Shown here one piece after another: positions 1-11,289 of a stretch of 46,590 bases of DNA (positions are counted from its first letter, which is position 1; each line of letters starts with the position of its first letter). The position numbers were made by a program, and so were the translations under genes. The notes below the pieces were generated by a model that was not told where the DNA came from, ran no database searches, and saw only the letters and a list, made by a program, of their open reading frames with translations. Source of the stretch: Vermamoeba vermiformis (Eukaryota; Tubulinea; Echinamoebida); assembly GCA_045837725.1 (NCBI GenBank), contig JBEWZL010000197.1:1-46590 (forward strand). The letters run 5' to 3'.

Positions 1-29
1 TTAACAATGTCTAACTATTTTTGTTTTAG

Positions 30-1101
30 GAAGTTATTATTGCTGGCGGTGCGTTTGGAACTCCTCAGTTGCTTCAAGTCAGCGGTGTTGGCGACAAAAA
101 TGATTTGGATCCGCTCGGAATTAAAGTTGTGGCTCACAACCCTCATGTCGGTAAGTATTATAATACTTCATTATAGAGACTGTCAGTAACATCAATATAT
201 GTAGGCAAGCACTTATGGGAGCATTTTTCAGCTCGACTTTTGTTCAACACATCCGTTCGATTCCCGTTCACTTCCAAAGCTGACTTTGACAAATTTGGTC
301 AAACAAATCCGACCCTTGAACTCGTCAACGGAGCTTATCCGTAAGTAGTATAGACATAATATATAAAGACATTATAGTCCTAATATTTTTGGCTCGCAGA
401 GTGAGTGCGCACTTGGCATCCGGTTTCAACGCGCCAGGCATTACAGACATGCAAATTTATCTCTGGGAAGGTCAATACGCACTATATGACATACAACCTA
501 TTATGGGCAATCCATCGACTATATTCTCGGGTATTCCCGGTGCTTCATTTTTGCTCGTCAATTTGTTCCCTGAGGCCAGAGAAGGCTCCGTGACGATAAC
601 TTCACCAAGCATTTTCCACAAGTAATATTCTCATAATTAATATGTATTATATTAATATATCTTATAGGCCTCTTATTGATTATAACGTCACTAAGTTGAG
701 TGACACGGATCGCGCTGTCATGAAAAAACTTTTGACGAAGATGATCGATCTCATCACAAACACGCCATTCGGTCAAAAATACAATCTCGGCATTGTATCT
801 CCCGCGGCAGGTCAAGATCTCGACGAGTACATTGAAAAAGATCTCGGAGTCGGATGGCATCCAACTGGCACATGTCGTGTTGGTGATTGTACTGACAGCG
901 AGTTAGTCGTTCGAGGAACTGCAAATGTTCGCGTGGTTGATGCATCAGCCTTCGCTACACAAAGTAAGCCTTTACCAAATTTGGAAACAAATCCGGATCT
1001 AACCAAATTTTTTTTCAGTCGATGCTAACACGGTCTATTTGACTTTTGCAATGGCGGAAAAACTTTCTGACATGATCAAAGCTGATTGGAGCAAAAAATA
1101 A
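30..1101 (+). CDS. GMC-family FAD oxidoreductase, 3' part (left copy)
   Basis: This is the C-terminal half of a glucose-methanol-choline oxidoreductase; the 5' half lies outside the window. Exons 30-150, 205-340, 400-621, 668-963 and 1019-1101 keep one frame. The family signature HPTGTCRVG, which holds the first catalytic His, sits in the fourth exon. It is followed by RVVDASAFATQ and by the DANT segment of the last exon, where the family keeps its second active-site residue. Enzymes of this family oxidise alcohols or sugars with FAD; the substrate cannot be told. It is a close copy of the minus-strand gene at 42386-45402: exon lengths are identical and introns are also similar, and about 95% of residues match in the exons compared. 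Confident of the family. Confidence 0.9.
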
Positions 1102-1168
1102 GAGGTTTATGTATAAACAGATTTCAGAATTATTAACAAACGATTCTTCTCGCGAGATCTCGTTTTAA

Positions 1169-1743
1169 TTAGCTTTGAATTCCTTTCAAAGCATCCTCGA
1201 CGATAGCAACAAGGGATTGATCGACTTCGTCAGCTACGGAGACAAGCTCGGGCGATGCTTTGTCGCCCATGTACTGCGGCAAAATAGTAGATGGAAGGGT
1301 AAATCCGACTTTAGTCGTGCCTTTATCCGAGTAAACCTGTTAAAATTAATTTGATTAGCGATATAGGCAATCGAAGATTCAGTAATTAGCTTAAAAAGGC
1401 CGTACTACAAGGAAAATTTTTTTGGGATGGAGGTGATCGAAAAGAAAAACTTAGTACCATTTGTATTACTTACGGAAATTCTGCATGGCAAGGCTAAGCT
1501 CACGTTCATATTTTCTTTCAGCACTTTCGCTGCCTGGCTCGGGTTGCACACTTCGATGATCCTGCAATCCTGATCGAAAGGAACTCCTTTCTCGTTCATT
1601 TTAGCCTTCAAATCGAACGTAGTCAGTACTCCAAATTTGTGCTTGAGAGACGACTCTTGGAGGGCCTTGGCTGTCTCCTCGCAGGATTTGGGGCTCGTCC
1701 AAAATTTGTGCGACAGAGTAGCTCCGGAAGTAGATGTGCTCAT
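1169..1743 (-). CDS. DUF302-domain protein
   Basis: Two exons, 1474-1743 and 1169-1336, joined in phase 0. The core shows the DUF302 pattern: FGVLTTFDLKAKM, then a CNPSQAAKVL segment, then LALPCRI before the splice. DUF302 proteins are small alpha/beta proteins, common in bacteria and scattered in eukaryotes, with no settled biochemical role. The frame stays open upstream of the chosen Met, with further Met codons and an Arg-rich stretch (MIRTFVRRLHQ). A start near 1767 or 1851 would therefore add a mitochondrial-type presequence. I cannot decide between the starts. A relic of its last exon lies in the right arm of the inverted duplication. Confidence 0.75.
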
Positions 1744-2110
1744 TTGATGTAGTCTTCTTACAAATGTTCTAATCATAAGAGGCGTGATATAAAATGAATA
1801 CAAAAGCCTCAAAATTTTGCTTTTATTCATGAAAATGAATCGGCCACGTGACATCCGGAGTTCAGGAGTTTCATCGAATGTTCTAGATATTTCATGAGAA
1901 AAATCAATCTGTCCCAGTAATCAATCTACATATTGAAAGCATTATTATCGATTAGAAAAATTTTAGCTAAGACGATCTGGATTTCAGCCGTAGATTGAAT
2001 CGCTGGATCTCATCAGAATGCCAAATAATACCAATCTTACGCGTAGCTTAGTACAGCATTAACAAATGACTAGAGTTTAATTCGTACTGTACATCGGTTT
2101 AGAGGCGCAT

Positions 2111-3721
2111 CTAAGCAAACCAAACAGCATACGGAAGTTTTTGGGCAATGTCCGGTGAATGTTTTGGAGACCAGTGCTGTCCACTTGGCATGGACATTCC
2201 AACAGTCTGCAAACGTGTCAAAAGTGTCAAAGTATCAGGTTGAACAACTTTAGATCTGTTCCACACGAAGAGCTCTGTGAGCTTTTGCAGAGCTGTCAAT
2301 GCCACGAGTTGCTCGTTCGATGAGAGATTTAATGTTAATTTGCGGAGTTTTCGCAATTTGGTCACCTGATCGATCGGTGCGATGGTACTGTGCGATATAT
2401 GCAAGGACGTTAGCTTTGTCAGATTTGATAGGAATGTATAGCCTTGCGCTGCTTCTATATGTAGATTTCGCAATTTGGTTAAATTAGGCAAAGGCCGAAT
2501 AGAATTCTCTGGGTCGATCTGTAACGAGGTCAGATTCGTCAAATTGTTGAGATCCAGTTGTTCGTCTTCGTCAGTATAAGTCAACTCTAAATGCTGTAAT
2601 GAGGTTAAGCTAGTAACCCAGTGCATATTGACACGACAATAATCCGCTGAAACAACGAGTTTCGTCAGCTTTGATAAATTTGATAAACTTTCTAGATCTG
2701 GCTCGTATTCCGTGCAAATGTTTAACCGCTGCAAATTGGTGAATAGCGTTATTCTATTATGAACTTCGTTGGCGCAAATTTCAAAAGTCAAGCGTGTCAA
2801 AGTGTCAGGATTTAGATAGTTCAAAAATTCTCCGTTGCGGCTAGTGTCTGGATTGTAAGTGAACCATCGAAAAGAATTCAACTGCTTCATATTCTCCAAG
2901 ATTGATAATGAGTTTTCCGGGAAACGAGTGGCGGATCCCAAAGTCAAATCTCGCAGATTCGTTGCTGACTGGATCGGACTTCCAGTTCGTAATTCAGCAA
3001 CCGCCAATTTAGTCAACTTTTCGCATCTTTCAATATCACTGATATCTTCTACTCGAAGGTCTTCTAAGTTTTGAAATGGAACGTCTTTGAATTGCTTGAT
3101 CCTCGGTAGATGCAGCACTCGAAGATTTTTTACAAAGTCATGATCACCAAATTGATTGCTTTTATATCTAAATTCTGACAATTTTGGTATTGTTGGATAT
3201 ACTGTACTATCAGAATCATTGTGGTTAAGAGAAAAATATTCTAGATTCGGCAAACTGTTTGGATTCGTAAATATCACGTTTGAAACTTCTAAATGCGTCA
3301 AATATGGTAATATTACTGATCCAATGCTGACATTAATATCTGGTATTACTAGGCGCTGTAGATTGGTGAGTTGGTCGAGTTTAATCATGCCAGATTCATT
3401 CGCGGCGATCCAAGGTTTTTGAAGGAGCGAGATTTCTAGAGAAATCATATGTGTTAAGTTGTAAAATAGCTCATTATAATCTTCGTATTTAAATTTGTCC
3501 GCTTTGCGAATTTTTAAGCTGAATAATTGAGCGCATCTGCTAAAAGTTTCTCGGATCGACTGAATTTCGTGTCGTAATGGCATATCAATATCAAAATACA
3601 CTATGCCAGAATATTGCAGCCATTTTTTGCATACTGCCCGTGCTATTCGTCTTTTTTTATGCGATTTTAAGAACGACAGGGTTAACTCGATCAGCTCCTC
3701 TGGAAAATCATTCAAAGACAT
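2111..3721 (-). CDS. F-box/leucine-rich repeat protein (536 aa)
   Basis: Single uninterrupted exon. Residues about 2-40 (DFPEELIELTLSFL..ARAVCKKWL) form an F-box, the module that docks on Skp1 in SCF ubiquitin ligases. The rest is a run of short 20-24-residue repeats of the type LTNLTSLQI / LTKLRNLHI, the SDS22-like LRR pattern used for substrate capture. Lack of introns is unusual in this window and is shared only with the other F-box/LRR gene at 33134-34846, the coiled-coil gene at 18229 and the MIF gene. The two LRR genes have similar architecture but are clearly diverged. A piece of this gene (about 2416-2530) is duplicated in inverted orientation at 41966-42107. Confidence 0.85.
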   Translation of the reverse strand: MSLNDFPEELIELTLSFLKSHKKRRIARAVCKKWLQYSGIVYFDIDMPLRHEIQSIRETFSRCAQLFSLKIRKADKFKYEDYNELFYNLTHMISLEISLLQKPWIAANESGMIKLDQLTNLQRLVIPDINVSIGSVILPYLTHLEVSNVIFTNPNSLPNLEYFSLNHNDSDSTVYPTIPKLSEFRYKSNQFGDHDFVKNLRVLHLPRIKQFKDVPFQNLEDLRVEDISDIERCEKLTKLAVAELRTGSPIQSATNLRDLTLGSATRFPENSLSILENMKQLNSFRWFTYNPDTSRNGEFLNYLNPDTLTRLTFEICANEVHNRITLFTNLQRLNICTEYEPDLESLSNLSKLTKLVVSADYCRVNMHWVTSLTSLQHLELTYTDEDEQLDLNNLTNLTSLQIDPENSIRPLPNLTKLRNLHIEAAQGYTFLSNLTKLTSLHISHSTIAPIDQVTKLRKLRKLTLNLSSNEQLVALTALQKLTELFVWNRSKVVQPDTLTLLTRLQTVGMSMPSGQHWSPKHSPDIAQKLPYAVWFA

Positions 3722-4575
3722 CTGGATATTTTTATAATGTATTAATATAATTTTTGTAATATTTATTGTAATACTTATTTATAGAGTGCTCGAAATACCT
3801 TAATCCGGAAATGAAAAGCTGCCGACCGGCAGAAGTATTCACAAATACGTAGGTATTTTATTCTCTACGTATGTGTAGTTGTGGTTGATTTCGCGATAAT
3901 CGGATTACTATTAGACAGAAAATTTTGCACGTTAAGAAGTCAAGAAATCGACACGACAACAATAGTATGAAAAAAATATAACTGCAATATTGCCACGCCC
4001 CAGTTTATGCACTAAGTACAACGGTGGAGTATCAAATAGGGTGGAATCTTACGTGACAAGCTGCTTGAATGCAATGTTGGATCAGGTCGCTATAGAGTAG
4101 TATCAGCATTTCTTAATGATTTCGCAATTAAATATGATTCGCCTAACGCCTTTTAGTGCGACAGTTTTACAGTTTCGTTTTTTCGAAGTTTGTAATGCGT
4201 ATCAATGCGTATAAAAATTGCCTTTTTAGGGATCAACATTCATACATTCATACTTTAATCAAAATTACAGCGGGTCATCGAAGCATTGTATCACGAAAAG
4301 GCGAGTGATAGTGCAATAGCGCAGACATTCGATAATAAGGTTTTTAATTTGTAATTACAGTGAAAATCGAAGTTTACCGTTTCCTTAACTCCACGCGCGA
4401 ATTATGTTCGCGCTAGGCGATACATCGCCTAAACCGATAATCAAACGAGTTGACTAACAAACGCTCTTTCATTTACGCGATTTGTAATAAAGCTGACTTT
4501 ATTGATCATAAGAAGAGACTTCTTTAAAAGGAATTAAAATTACTACTGTCGTAGGATGGGTTGTCCATGATCAGA
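3722..4575. other. intergenic, no gene seen
   Basis: AT-rich spacer between the start of the F-box/LRR gene and the 3' end of the orphan gene. I found no convincing exon, tRNA or repeat. It presumably holds the promoter of the F-box/LRR gene and the 3' untranslated region of the next one. Confidence 0.4.
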
Positions 4576-5144
4576 TTAAAGCATATCAATCAACTTGAAT
4601 TGGGTCGCATCAGCCATGTTCGCGCCGGGGGCTTTAACGTTGAAGGAGAAAACTAAGGCTCCGTCTTCAATAGCAATCCTGCCCAAAGGAAAAAAATTAG
4701 AGAAAAGTTCGAGAATCACCCTGTAGCGCCGTCATTCTTGTGGAATTTGGTGGCAGAGCCCTTAACAGGGGCGATGTCCTCAAAAACTCCCTTGAAGATG
4801 AGTTTCTTGGCGGTCATCTTCTCTTGCAAACCTTCCTTCACCATGGAATCACCCTTGATAGTGTTCTTGAAGAGCTCGTTGACGGCGTTAGGAAGAGCGT
4901 TGTAGAGCAGATCTCCGAGAGAGTTTTGACGACCCTTCTCAAGGACGGGGCTATCGTTGACCTCCTTGATGTTGGCAACTTCGATGGTGAACGCAATGCC
5001 TATTGGTTGCTTTGTTAGAGCTTTGACCGGTCAGATGAATGGATGGTACTTACCAGTAGTAGCCTCGATGTTCTTCAAGTGAGCGTCACGCTTGGGCTCG
5101 TGATCCTTCAAGTTCTTGCGGAGAGTCAATGGTAAATCAGACAT
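4576..5144 (-). CDS. small conserved-looking orphan protein (157 aa), likely abundant
   Basis: Three exons, 5054-5144, 4720-4999 and 4576-4678, join to one frame of 157 residues. It begins MSDLPLTLRKNLKDHEPKRD and ends FKLIDML. There is no signal peptide, membrane segment or motif that I recognise; it looks like a soluble cytosolic alpha/beta protein. Codon choice is strongly biased (AAG, AAC, GCC, CTC preferred), as in the CBS gene at 25087, which is the usual mark of a highly expressed gene. The first splice is a standard GTAAGT; the second donor is GTGATT. The function is unknown and I do not guess one. Confidence 0.75.
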
Positions 5145-5735
5145 AGTGGTGTTGGTTTGTTCGATGTAGAAAGTGGAAGAACCAGGCTCAGCGAAAGTTA
5201 GCCGTTTTCTGGATCGGGTACAAAATTTTTCTTGTGGGACAATTAATTGTCCACGTTAAAGATATTTATCTTTTGCGCGAAGATATATACTGGACCAATA
5301 GGAAACGAGAATTCTAGTTTCCTAACACGGCGACTAATTTCGGCGAATTTCGGCTTTTCGAGCGATCCTATTGGTCAGATAAAAATAGATGGACCGAACA
5401 ACGATGCTATTCGAATGCTCTGTTAGGGGCTGTTTCCCTAAGGAATGCGGTTACAGTTTCAACTTATTTGTACCAAACGTACACAAAAAAGTTCGATCAA
5501 TCCTAGTAATTTAAATATTAGACTTTGCAATGCGGCATCTTGATCGAGTAAATAATTAAGTATTATATATTTGGTAGAAAATCTTTGGTGATGCGATTAA
5601 CAATATCCTGAATAGGCTATGAGCACGTATTAGTTATCATTTAAAATTTTAAGTTGAAGGATGTTATAGTAAGAGTATCAATGGAGATGCTGTATTGTAT
5701 CTTGCGATATAAATTACATAAGTACGTTACTATTA
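5145..5735. other. intergenic, probable promoter of the orphan gene
   Basis: About 590 nt with no coding signal. The part next to the orphan gene start (5145-5450) is richer in GC than the rest and holds repeated ATTGGTC / CCAAT-like words (for example ATTGGTCAG near 5370 and CCAATAGGAAACG near 5296 on the plus strand). These could be promoter elements of a strongly expressed gene; this is inference only. Confidence 0.3.
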
Positions 5736-7416
5736 TTATTCCAGGTCCGATGCAAATTTTGCGATAGAAGGATCGAAGGTTGCAGATCTGCCAGCGACCA
5801 AGTCAGTAATACGACCAGGTGTTTGATCGTCTAAGGGCAAGTAGAAATATAGATCATCTTCATTGCCAGTCAGTTTTGATTTCATAGACTCTTGGATCTC
5901 GTCTTGCGATCTCGCCCTCTTCCAGATTCGGAAATGAGCTAGATCTCCCAAATGCGTGCCTCCCAAGACGAAATTCTTGCAGGGCGAGGACTCATCTGAT
6001 CGATCTTGTTCAATAGCGCAATGTCCGTTGAAGTAAATACGAGCTTTTGAGCCTGTAGATCCCTCACTCACAAATGCAACGTGGATCCATTTTTTGTAAA
6101 AACTGGGCTCTTTTTGCACGTGAATACGACCGTCATTAGACCAGTCGGTATTAACACCACCTAATAAACAAAATATCCTGTCAGCAAGCGTGAGATCCGT
6201 CAGATCTAAGGCGATACAAAAAAATGTTATCGTTGTATTGCAACGATTTGCCAATAAAATTCAATTAATTTTTTAATTACATTAAACTAATAATTTGTCA
6301 CAGTTAAAAAAGCATAGAAGTTTCGGTAGAAAAATATTTTGCCGCGGACTGGCTAATTACACTTTGCCTTCAAGTACTCAATATATAAGCATATTATACT
6401 ATTCCTGGTGTTATTAAAGCATTGTATATTCATTTAAAGTTATATAATTTAACCCAATATCACCAAAATTGAGTTTTACGTACCGTAATCAAAGTAAGTG
6501 TTAGCATCAGGCCACGGCGTGTGATTCAAAAATCGATGCTGATGATAGGCCGCATCAGTGCCCTCATCATGAATAAAGTCATTGAACATGAACAGCGTGG
6601 CTTGAACGAAGTCCTTGGTACATCTGTGCCAGTACTCCACTGTCACTGGTCCTCCGCGCCATTCCAAATCGGGGAACGGAATTCCACCGGTACCGAACAA
6701 TCTCAAGTAGCGATCTCCCGTGGGAAGTGCCACGCCCAAAAATTCAGTAAGCTAAAAATAGAAAATTAATTTCTCGCTACATCCAAACCAAGACTAAAAA
6801 TAAAATTGCTTGATGCAGCTAAAAATATATCTTGACTATTATCATTGGAAAATTGACCTGTTTTGGCAATAAAATTTGTATTTGTAACGGAATTCTGGAT
6901 TCGTACCTTTTGAACCATCGGTTCAACGGAGAAGTATTGAGCTTCCAACAGCATTTCCAAAGCCTTCTCGCGATCGTTTTCATTAGGCATGACTATTTGC
7001 CCGGTTCTAAAGAAGTTCAAGATCTTTCTGAAGTGTTTTGGATCTCGATCGAAGCTGTACTGGCCGTTGGAGTCAGGCTCCGCCATAAATTGACCACCGA
7101 ACATTCCAGTAAACATGTTCGGAGTAATAGAGCCTATAAAAAGTCTCAGTACGGATCGGAGTCGAAATTTACAGTCTTTATCACAAAATTAAATTCAAAA
7201 AAAAATTGGCTTAGAAATTCGAAATGCTCTAATTATTTGATCGAAAATAAAATAATATTTGGTGCAAATTTAATTAAAATTAAATTAAATTGGATGTAAA
7301 CGATTAATCGCTAATAAAGACTTACTGGTCAAAGTCGACTTTCTCGTGCGAAAGAGTTCTCCGCCAACGTTCAAAGTGATCCAAGGATCGAAGTTTGGTG
7401 AGGGCTTGCTATCCAT
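5736..7416 (-). CDS. KCTD-type BTB domain fused to a LamG-like domain (336 aa)
   Basis: Four exons: 7326-7416, 6907-7133, 6484-6751 and 5736-6160. Residues about 8-100 are a T1/BTB domain of the potassium-channel-tetramerisation type (WITLNVGGELFRTRKSTL, then FDRDPKHFRKILNFFRTG). In KCTD proteins this domain usually forms oligomers and recruits Cullin 3. Residues about 118-320 look like a concanavalin/laminin-G jelly roll: VTVEYWHRC, WIHVAFVSEG, ARIYFNG, and a closing GDLAHFRIWKRARSQDEI that is typical of LamG-3 domains. No signal peptide is seen, so this beta sandwich should be intracellular. The third intron is long (323 nt). The family calls are firm; the role is unknown. Confidence 0.85.
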
Positions 7417-7640
7417 CTTTCGTTGCGTTCAATGCTAAAAAATAATCTTTGTTAACGAACGAGGCAAAAATTTCTTGTTGATCAGTACAAACGCACGTGA
7501 CCTAGGTAGGTAGAGCTAACACTGCTTGAATTTTGCCTATCTCTCTATGGCTCAGTTACTTAACGGAAATAGAATTTAGTCAGAATGTACTGGCTTTAGA
7601 AAATTCAAGAGCAAGAATTTATTTTATTATTATGCATCGC

Positions 7641-9406
7641 TTACTTTCTTAACTTAACGTCGATAATAAAAGCTACTTGATCGTCAATAAGTCCCTTCAA
7701 AGTCTCGTCAACTGAATGAGCGGCACATTTAGAGCGGATGTCGTCACCCTCACGTTTCGGAACGTAGATGCGTCTAATGCCGCCATCGAACATGCCCTCA
7801 GCACCCATTTCTAGAGCTCTGAATGTATTCATGAAACCTAAGCGCACTTCTTCGTTTTGTTTTCCGAGAACAACGTCGCCATGTACTGTGGAGACCACGT
7901 AATCGAGTTTAACCTGAAAAAAAAAAAAAATTAGCTAATAAGGTACAATATGATAGTAAAATATATAATCATTGATCAAGGATGACTGTGGATCCGCAGA
8001 AATTTTTGAGCGAGTTTTTGAACTGTCATTTAATTTCATTTTAAAGCTATTGTAAGGAAGAGTTACTTGTCTCTACGCACAATTTGACCTAATTTGGGTG
8101 GTTTTCCGTCGCCAACTTTCAATTCATCGATCAAAAAGTCATTTTTTCTCTTCTTCGAGATCACGGGCCGCGAGATCTTGGCCAACTCCGGAATAATCTC
8201 CGATGGCTTAGCAGATGGCTTAGGTGACTCAGTAGCCGCTTGTTTAGACGGGGTCTTATTGTCTCCGTTGCTATTTTTAGCTGCTGGTGATTGCTCGGGA
8301 TTTTTTTTCTTTTCGTTAGTTTTCGGTGTATTATTGGTAGAAACATTCTTTTGGTTCTGTTGTGGTGTTGCAGGCTTCTTTTCATTTGCAGATTTTGGTG
8401 TGTTAGTATTGCTCTTATTTTCAGCACCGTTCTTTTGTTGATTTTTCTCGGCCGATTTTGGAGTGTTTTGTTGGGTCGCTTTTTTATCGTTATTTTTGTT
8501 CGTAGGTGTTTGAGGGGCTTGTGCTGCTGTCTTAGTAATGGTATTATTGCCGTTGGTATTATTTGTCTTTTGTTTCTTGGCTGGTGGCTCAGAATCTGAA
8601 TCCGAATCTGCATCTTGTTGACCAGGAACGACTTTACTCTTCTCCATAACTCTCTTACGCTTCTTCAACTCGCCCTTAATAATAGCATTGATTTCATCGT
8701 CATTAAGGTTATTTTCCTCTTCATCACTTTCTTCCTCATCTTCTTCGTCAGATCCGCCCAAATAATATAGATCTCGATCCAGGCCTTCAAGCTCTTCGTC
8801 ATTTGACGATAAATCGACTGATTCTACTTCACTGTCACTGCCTGCAAAGCACAAATATTGCTGCTTCGTGCCAAGAATGTGGACTTTGCTCGAGCCTTCA
8901 TGAAAGAAAGTGACTTCTTTGTCCGCCTCCAAAAGGACTTTAACACTGATAATAATTAAATAAATATTATTAATAAAATCACAGAAGATGTTGCTAATGA
9001 CGTGTTGCACGCAAAAAAAAGGGCGTACCTCATTGCAGGAGTTCTCTCGTTCAAAATGCAGACATTGAAGGCTTGACCGTCAACAATGATCTTAATAATA
9101 TGTTGTTTGGCACCAACAGGGTTAACTAACGCAATCTAAAAGTGGAGCGTTAATTAATTTCTCGATCGAGATCGTAAAATCGCGCAGATAATTTTAAAAA
9201 TAATTCAATGGTTATAATAGGGGTACAAAATGATAAGGTGCTATATTTAAATTTATCAGTGAAACATAGCTTATAATTTAATGGTTAAAAATAATCGATC
9301 ACGATCTGAAAATAGTTCAAAGCGATGCTTACGTTAGTAACCATTACTGGTGTGCCAGGAGTCTGTGAGTACAGTTTTTTAGGCTCTAATTCGATGCTCC
9401 ACGACA
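7641..9406 (-). CDS. nucleolar-type FKBP with nucleoplasmin-like N-terminal domain
   Basis: Exons 9333-9406, 9029-9135, 8081-8945 and 7641-7913. The N-terminus (MSWSIELEPKKLYSQTPG, through a beta-rich first 90 residues) matches the nucleoplasmin-like fold of FKBP39/46, Fpr3/4 and plant HD2. An acidic tract (SDEEDEEESDEEENN) and a long low-complexity Lys/Asn/Thr/Pro/Gln region follow. The C-terminus begins LKVGDGKPPKLGQIVKLDY, the entry strand of an FKBP prolyl isomerase, and ends VAFIIDVKLRK. The usual FDSS loop and the Trp of the active site are not present, so isomerase activity is doubtful. The final intron starts GTGCGT at 8080; with it the FKBP entry strand reads through perfectly. Likely a chromatin or nucleolar histone chaperone. 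Confidence 0.85.
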
Positions 9407-9664
9407 TTGTGTTGTTTACAATCAAACGATAATGAGAAAATAGTATTTTTTTATTGACCGTTACACGACACCACATTAGTTAGCCATTACTAAAATCGCG
9501 CTATTTATGTGCAGTGATACAGTAGTCCTATTATCAGCTGCCTTAGCGTTAACAATATTATTTGAATTTCGTAGAAATGATCCAAATCTGGCCGCGAGCT
9601 CGTTCTGGTCAAATAAAAAATTGCCGCCCAATTATAATTAACACAGACTACTAAAATACCACAA

Positions 9665-11173
9665 ATGAATAACGCAGCATTTTTAAAAGAAATTAAACAA
9701 AAAACAACCAACAGATTAGCTACTGCGAACAGGCACTCCACATCTGCGTTTGGAACTCGCTACAATGCGAAAAAACGAAGACCAATATTCGGCCCATATG
9801 CGGAAAGTTCATTATACAATATATGCTTAGCGAAAATCACAGGCGTGCTGGAAATGTACGAGATCAAGAAGATGGTTCAAATTCTATCTCCTCAATCTCG
9901 CGCAGATCTGTTCCAATATTTATTGCAAGTTAAGCTCCCGAACGATTTATATATAGAATTATTACGAGACGCTCCGTTAGAATATTTGGACTTCAAGGCG
10001 TACGAAGTTTCAGATGAAGGTAAAAATATTCATTCTTTATGTTTGCTAATATCAAAATTATAGGACTAATGAAGATAGCTGATTATTTACCGAATTTACG
10101 GTACCTGGGCCTGACGACAAAAACCAACAACTCGATCACGATTAAAGGACTTCGCTACGTCGCGCAACATTGTCCCAATCTTCAAGGGATTGCCTTCAAA
10201 TTCGGAGACTTGTTTAGTCGATTGAGCTTAGAGGAGTTATCGGCCTTATTAAGCGATATTAATTGCAAGAACTGGCACGTACTTTCGTTACGCGGATCGA
10301 CCTTCGACTCAAGTGATGAAAAAGAGGTGGAATTGTTCAAAGAGAAGTGCCGCCTATTCGCACGACATTGTCCTAATATTAAAGTACGATAGAGGATAAG
10401 ATAATAGTAGCAGATCTAATTGGAATTCTAGGTGCTCGATCTTGGTTGGATCGCTGCTTTGCCATCAGAAGTTATTCATACTTTCTTACAACGATGTCCC
10501 CTTATTGAAAGCGTCGATTTAGGATGGACTGCAACTCCTGGTAAGTCGCAGAACGATCGTTACGAAATTGACCAACGGATGTACTTACCTAAATTTCCTT
10601 ATTTAGCAAATATGATCGCTATTATTATCAACAAGATCGGAGCTAATTTGAAGTCCTTGAATGTCGATACCTTGGCTACTATTTCGTCAGACTTGGTTCG
10701 AGAGATCAACGAGAAGTGTCCTAATCTCGAGCTATTGGATTTAAACAATCTTATTAGCGTGCATGAAATTAATTTTACCAATTTGAGCCAGTTAAAGACT
10801 CTAAAATTATCAGGTAAATTATTGAACAGCATCCCGTAACTTATCGAACTTTTTGAAGGCACTTAAGTGCTATTTCAGCAATCCATACGACGAGGAATAA
10901 TTATTTTCGAGTTAGGCTGATATTGGTATTTTAGGTTGTCGCCACTTGACGGACGCGGATGTACGCACCGCGATTTCTTGTTGTACACAATTGGAGCGAC
11001 TAAGTTTAGCTGGATTGCCACTCTTAACAGACGTAATCCTTGCGGATATAACCGAGAAATTGCCTAATTTGAAGCAACTGGATGTGTCAGCGACGAATTT
11101 CTCCGCTGAGGCTTTGGAAAAAATAGAAAAAATTAACGTTAGCATGAAGAGCGCTGCTGAGCTCGGGTGGTAG
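9665..11173 (+). CDS. leucine-rich repeat protein, Amn1/F-box-LRR type (409 aa)
   Basis: Five exons (9665-10019, 10064-10383, 10432-10540, 10607-10813, 10935-11173) give 409 residues. From about residue 110 on the protein is built of LRRs of the cysteine-containing type: YLPNLRYLGL, HCPNLQGIAF, KCPNLELLDLN, CTQLERLSLAGLPLLTD. These are seen in F-box/LRR proteins and yeast Amn1. The first 110 residues are basic and then helical; I do not see a clear F-box there. It starts about 260 nt from the FKBP gene on the opposite strand, so the two probably share a bidirectional promoter at 9407-9664. Confidence 0.8.
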
Positions 11174-11289
11174 CTCTATCGTGCGTCTGTTTGTAAATAA
11201 ATGATTGGATCTACCAGGGTCCGCGTTCAATATCCGTCAGGTCAAAAACAATCTTTTTTTATCAACTGCATCGTGCTGCGTAACCACAA

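Noticed and set aside
558-860. 100-residue minus-strand frame, present again at 42630-42932
   Set aside because: It repeats only because the GMC exon beneath it is duplicated; the sense strand carries the catalytic motifs.
8161-8613. Long Arg/Lys/Gln-rich open frame on the minus strand
   Set aside because: It is an out-of-frame shadow of the low-complexity linker of the FKBP gene.
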